A stretch of 64,000 nt of DNA from CAINVV01 sp037140615 (GTDB lineage: Bacteria; Bacteroidota; Bacteroidia; Bacteroidales; Prolixibacteraceae): contig JBAXED010000004.1 in NCBI GenBank assembly GCA_037140615.1, forward strand, positions 1 through 64,000. The letters run 5' to 3'. The position numbers were made by a program, and so were the translations under genes. The first letter of the stretch is position 1. Every line of letters starts with the position of its first letter. Below the pieces are notes generated by a model. It had not been told where the DNA came from, made no database searches, and saw only the letters and a list, made by a program, of their open reading frames with translations. Positions 8,783 to 17,800 of the stretch are shown here, piece by piece.

Positions 8783-10255
8783 CTAAATGTCTTCGCTTTC
8801 CTGAATTGGAAAATTGTTTTCATACCTTATCAGGTTTTTCGCCATCCCATCGAAAATAAAGAGATGAAAAGGCAATTCAGCATACCAGTAAAGTCTGCCT
8901 GCAATTCCAACTGGTCTAAAGGTTGCCGTTTGCTGTAAAAAGGGTTTGTTGTTCTTTTGAATGATCTTAAATTCAAGCCAGGCCTCCCCTGGTAATTTCA
9001 TCTCAGCATAAAGTAACAGCCGCTTATTTTGTTTGTCAGCAGCCAGCACGCGCCAAAAATCAAGTGTATCTCCGGTATAAATGGTACTGGTATTGGTTCT
9101 TCCTCTACGTAATCCAACTCCTCCCCACAATTTATCCAGGTAACCCCGGATATCCCACAGCCAATTGCCATAGTACCAACCCCGCTCACCGCCAATTGAC
9201 CACATGTTACTTAATACCTGATCAACACTTGTGGTGATTTCCATTTTCCTTCTGTCCCGGTAACAGCCAAGTGATGGGACTTTTATGTGTTCGAGCAGGC
9301 TATTATCGCTGTAGCTTGAGACCAAAGCATCTTTCCAGCTTGATACAACATTATTTTGCTCAATTCGCTGAAATGCCAATTTTACTGCTTCTTTATAGGG
9401 GATTAGATTTATTTCAAGAATCTCATTCAGATTATTGGAGGTTGGAATTACCTCCTTTTTCATGCGAATAACAAGTTGTTTTGCTAATTTGAATGAAGTG
9501 GAAGTAATCAGGTTTACCCAGTAAGCAGAAAATCTGGAGGCATTAAATGGAACAATAAAAATGTATCTTTTCATCCCTCGTACCTCGGCAAATTGTATAA
9601 GCATCTCCTTGAAAGACAATAAATCAGGCCCCCCAATTTCATAAGATTTGTCAAAAGTCTCCGGCTTAAGCAATACTCCGATCAGATATTCAAGCACATT
9701 TCGGATCGCAATAGGTCGATTTTTAGTGTTGACCCATTTAGGGGCTATCATAACCGGAAGCAATTCAACCAGATCGCGAATGATTTCGAAATTAGCACTG
9801 CCTGATCCTACTATAATTTCTGCTTTTAATGAAGTAACCGGGATTCCGCCAGACTTTAGTATTTTTTCAACATTACTTTTTGAGAGAGAAGGATTTGATG
9901 AAAAATTGTTGGCTAAGTTTCCAAGATAAATGATCTGTTTTACTGAAGTTTGTTGGATAAATCTGATAAAATTTGCCGCTGTTGCTTCATCGTTTTTTGT
10001 TGAATCTTCACGTTTACTGCTCATCGAATCAATGAGATAATATGCTGCATCAATGGACAAAGCCGGATCAAGGGCAGCAGTGACGGTAAGAAAATCTATC
10101 TCAAATAAAGAAATATTACTGTGTTTGTAAATTCCACTGTTAGGAAATCTTATCTTATTCCGAACACAACAAACTACGTCATGACCTTGTTCCAATAATA
10201 CTGGAAGTAATCTTTTCCCGATGTAGCCCGTCGCACCTGTCAATAAAATCTTCAT
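8783..10255 (-). CDS. SDR/NAD(P)-binding protein with C-terminal DUF2867
   Basis: A 490-residue two-domain protein. The N-terminal ~300 residues are an atypical short-chain dehydrogenase/NmrA-like Rossmann fold with LLTGATGYIGKRLL at 4-17 and a YLIDSMSS-type segment in place of a clean YxxxK active site. The C-terminal ~160 residues are a DUF2867 domain (GERGWYYGNWLWDIRGYLD). This fusion is widespread in bacteria and is often annotated as a nucleoside-diphosphate-sugar epimerase, but its substrate is not established. It ends six bases past the long hairpin and is divergent from the fatty-acid operon. Confidence 0.85.
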   Translation of the reverse strand: MKILLTGATGYIGKRLLPVLLEQGHDVVCCVRNKIRFPNSGIYKHSNISLFEIDFLTVTAALDPALSIDAAYYLIDSMSSKREDSTKNDEATAANFIRFIQQTSVKQIIYLGNLANNFSSNPSLSKSNVEKILKSGGIPVTSLKAEIIVGSGSANFEIIRDLVELLPVMIAPKWVNTKNRPIAIRNVLEYLIGVLLKPETFDKSYEIGGPDLLSFKEMLIQFAEVRGMKRYIFIVPFNASRFSAYWVNLITSTSFKLAKQLVIRMKKEVIPTSNNLNEILEINLIPYKEAVKLAFQRIEQNNVVSSWKDALVSSYSDNSLLEHIKVPSLGCYRDRRKMEITTSVDQVLSNMWSIGGERGWYYGNWLWDIRGYLDKLWGGVGLRRGRTNTSTIYTGDTLDFWRVLAADKQNKRLLLYAEMKLPGEAWLEFKIIQKNNKPFLQQTATFRPVGIAGRLYWYAELPFHLFIFDGMAKNLIRYENNFPIQESEDI

Positions 10256-10565
10256 CTATCCTTCCATTTTTATCGCATGTGCAGCAGCACAGCAATTTAC
10301 CATTTCCTTAATCGCATTTAAGAACGCAACAAGATAAACATTTTAGACTATTGCATATTAAATTCAGTTAAAAAAACAAAAGAATTTAGTTGATTGTTTT
10401 AAAAATAAGGGAATGATACTTAAAAATATAATGAATTTCTCCTATTTCTCATTTTCAATTTATTTTTTTCGGTTTTAATATCTTTTTTGATCTCATTTTT
10501 GTATTAGCCAAGACTTCGAAAACTTTCTCAGTTAAATACTCGTATAGTAAATAGAAATAAACAGC
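10256..10565. other. Intergenic region between divergent genes
   Basis: About 310 AT-rich bases separate the SDR gene (minus) from the DhaL-DegV operon (plus). I see T- and A-runs but no gene, hairpin or exact TAnnTTTG promoter. It must hold promoters for both directions. Confidence 0.5.
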
Positions 10566-12365
10566 ATGAAGAACAATCAACCTGTCTATCAGATTGATGG
10601 ACGATATCTATACTACACATTTCTGGCTGGCGCGCATAAGGTGTTGCAAAATCAGTCTGAGATTAATAGTATCAACGTTTTCCCTGTCAACGATAAGGAT
10701 ACAGGTACAAATCTTGCGTCGACTGTTCGTTCCATAATGGACAGTATCCGACCGGATCGTTCTTTCACTGCTACAGCAGGAGTAATTGCGGAAGCTGCAC
10801 TAGTAGGAGCAAGAGGGAATTCAGGGGTGATATTCGCGCAATTCTTTCATGGTCTCAGCCTTGAAACCAATAATAGACATGTTTTATCTTTTTCAGAATT
10901 TGCTGAGATCATTAAAAAATCAGTTAGACACATGTATCAGGCAGTCTCAAATCCTGTTGAAGGAACTATGCTTACCGTGATGAGCGACTGGGCAGATTTT
11001 CTTTACAGCAGAAAAGAGGTGGTAGTTGATTTTGACCAAGCTTTCCTGGAATCATTGGAAACTCTAAAAAAATCACTTTCTGAAACTAAAGAGAAATTAT
11101 TGATTCTGAAGAAAATGAATCTGGTGGATGCCGGAGCCAAAGGGTTTGTGGTATTTATTGAAGGAATAATTGAACTGATCCGCTCTAAAAATCTCAGACA
11201 TTTAATGAAAGAGGTCCCTCAGATAGTTTCTTTGGTGCATTCTGAGGAGGTAACAGACGAAGTTATTGAATTCCGTTATTGTACTGAAGCACTGATTAGA
11301 AATTTAGCTATAAATCAGGTATCTCTCCAGAATCTGCTTCAGAAATACGGAAATTCAATTGTAGTTGCCGGAGCCGAGAAAACTACAAGGATTCACATAC
11401 ATACAAATTCTCCAGCTAAGCTTTTTCAAGAACTCAAAGACTTTGGTACTATCACTTCACAAAAGGTCGATGATATGGTTCGTCAAAACGAGGTGTCAAA
11501 AAACCGTAAATGGAACATTGCTGTGGTCACTGATTCTACTTGCGATTTGTCTCAGGACCTGATCGATTTTTACCAGATTCATGTGCTCCCGCTTAATTTG
11601 AATTTTGGCGAAAATCATTATTTGGACAAAGTAACCATTACACCGGATGAGTTTTATGATCTTTTGGATAGCAATCCGGAATTTCCCCGGACGTCATTAA
11701 TTAATGAACGGACCTTTACCAACCTTTATTCTCAATTGGCAACACATTACGATGCAATCATTGCCATTCATCTTTCAGGGCATTTTAGCGGAACCCTACT
11801 CAATAGTCAGAAAGCAGCTGCTCGAATTGCGCAGGAGTTTAATAAAGAGGTCCATGTATTCGACTCAAAAAGTTTGTCAGGAGCACTTGGATTGCTGGTT
11901 TTACGTACTGCACAAGCCATTGAAAGCGGTGAGTCACTAAATGTAATTCTAGGGAAGATGGATGACTGGATTAGTAAAACCCGTATTTATGTGAGCGTGA
12001 AGACAATGAAATATATGGTAAAGGGAGGTAGGGTTTCAAAGCCTAAGGGGTTTATTACCAGCTTACTCAATATAAAACCTATTGTTTCACTGGACCAACA
12101 TGGTAAGGCAATACTCTTGGGTAAAACATTCAGTCAGCCATCCAATGTAAATCTGGTCATGAAAAAAATTGAATCACAATTAGACCAGACAAAAATTTGG
12201 AATTACGTGGTTTTGCATGCTCACAATCAAACTGGTGCAAATGAATATTCTTCCCGAATGCAAAAACTTACAGGAGTCGGTCCGGTGGCAACAGTGGATA
12301 TCTCACCTGCCATTGGTATGAACGCAGGAGTGGGAGCGACTGCCGTTTCAATCATGTTAACTTGA
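10566..12365 (+). CDS. DhaL-DegV fusion, putative fatty acid kinase (FakA+FakB in one chain)
   Basis: A 599-residue fusion. Residues 1-~200 are a DhaL (DAK2) kinase domain: SINVFPVNDKDTGTNL carries the metal-binding aspartates of the canonical FPVPDGDTGTN, and LVGARGNSGVIFAQF follows the pattern of YloV/FakA. Residues about 215-310 match the FakA middle region. Residues about 313-599 are a DegV (FakB) lipid-binding domain with VVTDSTCDLS, FPRTSLINE and HLSGHFSGT. In Firmicutes FakA and FakB are separate and phosphorylate a bound fatty acid to acyl-phosphate. This gene leads an operon that ends in plsY, whose enzyme consumes acyl-phosphate, which supports that role over a dihydroxyacetone kinase. 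Confidence 0.85.
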   Translation: MKNNQPVYQIDGRYLYYTFLAGAHKVLQNQSEINSINVFPVNDKDTGTNLASTVRSIMDSIRPDRSFTATAGVIAEAALVGARGNSGVIFAQFFHGLSLETNNRHVLSFSEFAEIIKKSVRHMYQAVSNPVEGTMLTVMSDWADFLYSRKEVVVDFDQAFLESLETLKKSLSETKEKLLILKKMNLVDAGAKGFVVFIEGIIELIRSKNLRHLMKEVPQIVSLVHSEEVTDEVIEFRYCTEALIRNLAINQVSLQNLLQKYGNSIVVAGAEKTTRIHIHTNSPAKLFQELKDFGTITSQKVDDMVRQNEVSKNRKWNIAVVTDSTCDLSQDLIDFYQIHVLPLNLNFGENHYLDKVTITPDEFYDLLDSNPEFPRTSLINERTFTNLYSQLATHYDAIIAIHLSGHFSGTLLNSQKAAARIAQEFNKEVHVFDSKSLSGALGLLVLRTAQAIESGESLNVILGKMDDWISKTRIYVSVKTMKYMVKGGRVSKPKGFITSLLNIKPIVSLDQHGKAILLGKTFSQPSNVNLVMKKIESQLDQTKIWNYVVLHAHNQTGANEYSSRMQKLTGVGPVATVDISPAIGMNAGVGATAVSIMLT

Positions 12366-12375
12366 AAGTAAGCTT

Positions 12376-13158
12376 ATGGATTTTATTCACCTCTATTTTT
12401 TGAATCTCGTCATAGTAATTGGTTTTATGACAATCTTATGGTTCATAAGTATATACCTTAGGAATGTCAGCATTGTTGATCTATTTTGGGGTGCTGGATT
12501 TGTCCTATCAGCTTTCGTCTATTATTTAGGATCTGAAGGTGGTGAAACCAGAAATTTGATCCTTCTAATTTTAGTTACAATTTGGGGACTGAGACTTTCA
12601 ATATATCTCGCATGGCGGAATATTGGAAAAGGTGAAGATTTCCGATACCGTGAATTTCGTCGCCAATATGGCGAGCATCGGTATTGGTGGATCAGTTATT
12701 TTCAAACTTTTCTTTTGCAGGGAATTTTGATGTGGCTAATCTCGGCCCCTTTACTTGGTGCTCAATTTGACCCTATTCATCAGCAGTTATCTTTTCTGGA
12801 TATCATTGGAATTATTGTTTGGATTATTGGTTTTACTTTTGAAGCGGGTGGTGATTTGCAACTTGCAAAATTTCGATCCAACCCTTTAAACAAGGGAAAA
12901 ATTTTGGATCAGGGCTTCTGGCGTTATACCCGACATCCTAATTATTTTGGAGATGCCGCTGTTTGGTGGGGCTTTGCAATTTTCTCCTTTTCCTCTGGGA
13001 ATTTCCTTCCGGTTCTTGGTTCTATTCTCATGACCGCTTTGATCCTCAAAGTCTCAGGCGTTTCGCTGCTTGAAAAGACATTAAAAACAACAAAACCTGA
13101 GTATATCTCATATATCACTAAGACTTCTGCATTTATTCCCTGGTTCCCTAAAAAATAA
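12376..13158 (+). CDS. DUF1295 membrane protein (steroid 5-alpha-reductase-like)
   Basis: A 260-residue integral membrane protein with about six hydrophobic helices and the family signature YTRHPNYFGDAAVWWG near residue 190. DUF1295 proteins belong to the steroid 5-alpha-reductase/isoprenylcysteine methyltransferase superfamily. They are thought to act on lipid substrates, but the bacterial reaction is generally unknown. The gene starts 10 bases after the DhaL-DegV gene and ends six bases before the peroxiredoxin gene, so it sits inside the operon. Confidence 0.85.
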   Translation: MDFIHLYFLNLVIVIGFMTILWFISIYLRNVSIVDLFWGAGFVLSAFVYYLGSEGGETRNLILLILVTIWGLRLSIYLAWRNIGKGEDFRYREFRRQYGEHRYWWISYFQTFLLQGILMWLISAPLLGAQFDPIHQQLSFLDIIGIIVWIIGFTFEAGGDLQLAKFRSNPLNKGKILDQGFWRYTRHPNYFGDAAVWWGFAIFSFSSGNFLPVLGSILMTALILKVSGVSLLEKTLKTTKPEYISYITKTSAFIPWFPKK

Positions 13159-13164
13159 TCGATT

Positions 13165-13920
13165 ATGGACATTATATTAAACAATATCTGGCTGATACTT
13201 TTTGTTGTGTGGGGTATTCCACTTACCTGGTTTAGAAGTAAGTTCAGAAAGATGGTCTATCAAACAGATAGTTGGATTATTAACATTAAACCCGTTTTCA
13301 TGGATGAAATAAAAGCCTTGTTTGGCAACAAATTTCCTGATAACAGACAGTACATCAGGCTGAGGAATTCTTATCGTAGTTATCTGTCGATTTATCTGAT
13401 TTTATTTTTGTTGTATGTAAATTTTCAAAGTAAAGCACAAACTTTAAATAGCAATAAAATGGCAACTGTCTCTGTTGGAAGCATCATCCCCGAATTTAGT
13501 TTGAAGGATCAATCAGGCAATAATTTTGATATCCAATCTGTTCTGGGCAAGAAAAATCTTGTCATCTATTTTTATCCGAAAGATGATAGCCCAGGATGTA
13601 CGAAGGAGGCCTGTTCCTTTAGGGACCAATTCGAAGTATTTGCCGATGCTAACGCTTTAATCATCGGAATTAGCTCTCAATCTGTGAAAAGTCACAAGGA
13701 GTTTGCTGATAAATACAGGCTCAATTATACTTTGTTAAGCGACGAAGAGGGAAAGGTTCGTAAACTTTTTGGAGTACCTACTAATTTTCTTGGTTTGATT
13801 CCTGGCAGGGTCACCTATGTTGTGAACAAAGAAGGGAAAGTTGTTTACCTTTTTAATTCACAAATTAAAGCAGAACAGCATGTTAGTGAAGCCCTTAAAA
13901 TATTGAAAGAGATGAAATAA
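13165..13920 (+). CDS. Peroxiredoxin (Bcp/PrxQ type) with N-terminal membrane extension
   Basis: Residues about 100-251 are a thiol peroxidase of the Bcp/PrxQ group that reduces peroxides with thioredoxin-type donors. Peroxidatic C145 and resolving C150 are in SPGCTKEACSFRD, the usual five-residue spacing. Residues 1-98 are an unusual addition with hydrophobic stretches at 5-21 and 72-86, so the enzyme may be membrane-bound with the catalytic domain on the outer side. M99 (MATVSVGSIIPEF) would give a normal-length cytosolic enzyme, but the upstream frame is open, well-formed and fits the operon spacing. It overlaps plsY by one base (TAATG). Confidence 0.82.
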   Translation: MDIILNNIWLILFVVWGIPLTWFRSKFRKMVYQTDSWIINIKPVFMDEIKALFGNKFPDNRQYIRLRNSYRSYLSIYLILFLLYVNFQSKAQTLNSNKMATVSVGSIIPEFSLKDQSGNNFDIQSVLGKKNLVIYFYPKDDSPGCTKEACSFRDQFEVFADANALIIGISSQSVKSHKEFADKYRLNYTLLSDEEGKVRKLFGVPTNFLGLIPGRVTYVVNKEGKVVYLFNSQIKAEQHVSEALKILKEMK

Positions 13921-14519
13921 TGGGTTTAATTCATATTCTGCCTGTTTTTCTTGCTTACATTATTGGCGCAATCCCTTTTGGTTATCTGTTAACTAAAAGA
14001 GCCACAGGCTTAAACATTCTTGAACAGGGTAGTGGCAACATTGGTTCAACGAATGTTCGCCGCATTGCAGGAAAAAGAATCTCGATTCAGGTCCAGATTT
14101 TAGATATGCTGAAGGGTTTTCTTCCCGTAATTTTAGTATTAATGACCAACAAATCAGGTTATATACCCATCCCTGACTATTATATTTTAATCATTGCATT
14201 CAGTACTATAATTGGTCATAACTTCTCTGTATTTCTGCGCTTTAGGGGAGGGAAGGGAGTAAATACGACACTCGGCGCGACTCTGCTTTTGGCACCTGTA
14301 GAAGTATTAAGTGCCGTCGTTATTTATTTTATAGTAAAGTGGCGATTTAGATATGTGTCCATAGGTTCAATTGTTCTTGCTTGCGCGCTTCCTTGTAGCG
14401 CCATATTTTGTAAGGAAAAAACGTACTTGATCATCTATCTGTTTCTGTGTTGCTTTATGATTCTTTTCCGCCATCTGCCAAATATTAAGAGACTAATAGC
14501 CGGAAGTGAGCTTCATTGA
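13920..14519 (+). CDS. plsY: Acyl-phosphate:glycerol-3-phosphate acyltransferase PlsY
   Basis: An inner-membrane enzyme of 199 residues that transfers the acyl group of acyl-phosphate to sn-glycerol-3-phosphate, the first step of phospholipid synthesis. All three family motifs are visible: GSGNIGSTNVRR near 39-50, GHNFSVFLRFRGGKGVNTTLG near 99-119 (split here by position), and the late-segment residues around RHLPNIKRL. Five or more membrane helices are apparent. Its start overlaps the previous stop, so translation is probably coupled. Its presence with a putative fatty acid kinase suggests a compact exogenous fatty-acid incorporation route. Confidence 0.94.
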   Translation: MGLIHILPVFLAYIIGAIPFGYLLTKRATGLNILEQGSGNIGSTNVRRIAGKRISIQVQILDMLKGFLPVILVLMTNKSGYIPIPDYYILIIAFSTIIGHNFSVFLRFRGGKGVNTTLGATLLLAPVEVLSAVVIYFIVKWRFRYVSIGSIVLACALPCSAIFCKEKTYLIIYLFLCCFMILFRHLPNIKRLIAGSELH

Positions 14520-14844
14520 GAATACATAACTGTATGCTTTAGATTTAACTTATTTATCGATATATTAATTGGAATCGTTACAAATGTTACTTAATGTTTA
14601 ATTTGTATTTAGAATAAATTAATGTATTAACATAATTATATACGTAAATGTTAAATTCATAAATACTTAATATTTAATGCATTAATTGACTTTTGTAATT
14701 TTCCATTAAGGGCTTTAATGCAAAATATAATGAATTAGCTCTTCCTAAATCGTAAAATCAAATAATTGAAATAAACAAAGTATTTAGTAAAGCGTTACAT
14801 TGGACGGTGGTATTAATGAATTTATAGTCTTTTAAAGACATATT
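14520..14844. other. Upstream region of the cytochrome locus
   Basis: A 325-base, strongly AT-rich stretch. Bases about 14564-14650 resemble 19392-19480, upstream of the next cytochrome-locus unit: both begin ATTAATTGGAATC and share AATAAATT. Bases 14831-14844 copy DNA that in the other paralogue lies inside the preceding gene. No gene is seen. Confidence 0.6.
14564..14650 (+). promoter_or_regulatory. Conserved upstream element, copy 1
   Basis: It begins ATTAATTGGAATCGTTACAA and contains AATTTGTATTTAGAATAAATT spread over about 57 bases, with weaker similarity beyond. A related sequence lies upstream of the b-type cytochrome gene at 19392. Shared regulation is an inference; common descent by duplication is the alternative. 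Confidence 0.45.
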
Positions 14845-14869
14845 ATGCGCTACTTGTCCCTTACAATAG
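14831..14869 (+). pseudogene. Remnant of the 3' end of a 20-heme cytochrome gene
   Basis: These 39 bases match 23569-23607, the last 13 codons of the 20-heme gene, with one visible change. In that frame the final heme motif CATCH reads CATCP, so the heme-ligand His is lost, and a TAG lies just upstream at 14825. The fragment overlaps the start of the 61-heme gene exactly as the intact gene overlaps the 49-heme gene. It marks a past duplication. Confidence 0.7.
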
Positions 14870-17800
14870 TCGTCTTAATAATGGCTCTAATTGTTCATGG
14901 ACAGACTTCCCCGCACGGGAAATCTTTCCAGATCGATTGTGCACAATGCCATACTTCCACCAACTGGAAGGTAAATCCCACAGCAATTCAGTTCAACCAC
15001 GACATTACCAATTTTAAGCTGGTTGGTCAGCATTTGATTGTCAATTGCAAGGATTGTCATCTTGTGCTCACTTTCAAGGATGGGCGAAGCAATTGTCTTG
15101 ATTGTCATGCAGATGCACACAACCAGTCGTTGGGTAAAGATTGCGGGAAATGTCATACGCCGAAATCCTGGATCATCAGTGATGTTACTGCCATGCATCA
15201 AAAAACAAGATTTCCGCTATTGGGTGCACATAGAACTGTCACTTGTAGTGAATGCCATAAGTCTGCTTCAAAATATCAATATGAGCCTCTTGGAATAGAA
15301 TGTGTCAACTGTCATAACACAGATTTTCAGAAAACAACAACCCCAAATCACGTAACGAATAAATATTCAACATTTTGTCTGGAGTGCCACAACGAAAATT
15401 CAAATAGCTGGCGCACAACTCTAACAAGCCATGAATCGTTCCCTCTAACAGGTGGTCACAAGGTTGGATGCGGCTTATGCCATACAACAGGTCATTACGC
15501 CAAAATTCCTACTGATTGTAATAATTGTCACAATAAACAGTATATAGCATCACAAATACCTAAGCATCAATCTGCAGGTATCCCGGTAAAATGCGAAACC
15601 TGCCATAATACCTCCACTTGGAAGCCTTCCAGCTTTAATCACCTTGCAACTGGTTTTGAATTAAAAGGATCACATAAAAATGTAGTACAATGTTCTGATT
15701 GCCATAAAGGAAATTTGACAAGTGCAAAACAAACTTGCATCAGTTGCCATCAGGTTCAATATGATAAAGCTCCCAACCATAAAACTGTAAATTATCCACT
15801 AGATTGTACTCAATGCCATACACAAATTAATTGGGTAGATAATACCTTTAACCATTCTGCAACAAATTATCCACTTACAGGTGCTCATCAAAAAGTTAAA
15901 TGCGGTGATTGCCATTTGACTACCTTGAAAGGAACACCTACTGTCTGTGGCAGTTGTCACCTTGCAACCTATAATAACTCCCAGGTACCCGCTCATGCGT
16001 CTGCAGGAATTCCAAAAGAATGCGCCACTTGCCACACAACAGCTGCATGGAAACCTTCCGGTTTTAACCATACAACAACAGGTTATGAGTTGAAAGGTGC
16101 GCACAAATTACTGGTGCAGTGTTCATTGTGTCACAAGGGAAATGTTACTTCAGCACCACAAACCTGTGTCGGATGTCATCAGGCCAAATACGAAGTTGCT
16201 CCTAATCACAAAACTCTGGGCTATCCAACAGATTGTATTATGTGCCATACTCAGAACAATTGGTTGGAAAATAGCTTTAACCATGCCACAACTGCCTTCC
16301 CATTAACAGGATCTCATGCATCAGTTCAATGTTCAAAATGTCATGTTGTAAGTTTTAAAGGAACATCTGCTATTTGTAGCAGTTGCCATTTGCCGGCGTA
16401 TATCAGTTCAAAGTTACCTGACCATGTGGCAGCCGCTATACCAAAAGAATGTGCCACCTGCCATACTACAGTTTCCTGGAAACCTTCATCCTTCAATCAT
16501 GCCACTACTGGCTATGAATTAAAAGGTGCACATACAAGCATTGTGCAGTGTTCACAGTGTCACAAAGGAATTGTCACTTCAGCACCTCAGACTTGTTTAG
16601 CCTGCCACCAGACCAAGTATGATGCAGCTCCTAATCATAAAGTCAATGGTTTTCCAACTGATTGTGCCATGTGTCATACCCAGAATAACTGGTTGGAAAA
16701 TAGTTTTAACCATTCCACTACAGCCTTTCCACTGACCGGAGCACACACCAATGTTATCTGCTCAAAATGCCATACTGTTGGTTTTAAGGGGACATCCGCT
16801 GTTTGTAGTAATTGCCATATGCCAGTTTATACAAGTTCACAGATTCCTACCCATGTAGCTGCCGGTATTCCAAAGGAATGTGCATCCTGCCATACGACAG
16901 CATCATGGAAGCCATCTGTTTTCAATCACACTACCACTGGTTATGAATTGAAAGGAGCTCATAAAAGCGTTGTTCAGTGTTCGCAATGTCACATAGGCAA
17001 TGTCACTACTGCCCCTCAGGTATGTGTTGGATGCCATCAGGTTCAGTACAATGTGGCACCGGGTCATACGAAATATGGATTCTCAACTGATTGTGCCAAA
17101 TGCCACACTCAAGACAACTGGTTATCAGCAATTTTTGATCATGCAGTAACTAATTTTCCGTTAACAGGTGCTCATTCAAAGGTCATATGCGCTTCATGTC
17201 ATGCCAATGGTTATACAGGAACTTCAACTGTTTGCAGCAGTTGCCATTTACCTGCTTTTAACAGTTCTCAAAATCCTGGTCACGTTGCCGCAGGCATTCC
17301 AAAGGAGTGTGCAACATGTCACACGATTGTATCCTGGAAACCATCCTCATTTAACCATACGACTACAGGATATGAACTTAAGGGGGCTCACAAGCTAATA
17401 GTTCAGTGTTCGCAATGTCACAAAGGCAATGTCACCAGCGCACCACAGGTTTGCATTGGATGCCACCAGGCGCAATACGATGTTGCACCCTCACATAAAT
17501 CAAGTGGATTTTCAACAGATTGCGCCAAATGCCATTCTCAAGACAATTGGCTTTCTGCGAATTTTGACCATTCAACAACAAATTTCCCATTGACAGGAGC
17601 TCATACAAAGGTTCTTTGTGCTACCTGTCATGTAAAAGGCTATGCAGGCACTTCAACAGCTTGCAGCAGCTGTCACCTGCCGGTTTATACGAGCTCTCAA
17701 CTGCCTGGTCACGTGGCTGCAGGTATACCAAAGGAGTGTGCGACCTGCCATACCACAGCAGTATGGAAACCTTCTACCTTCAACCATACTACTACTGGTT

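Noticed and set aside
10566..12365. Dihydroxyacetone kinase
   Set aside because: A DhaL domain is present, but the DhaK domain is missing and a DegV lipid-binding domain is attached instead.
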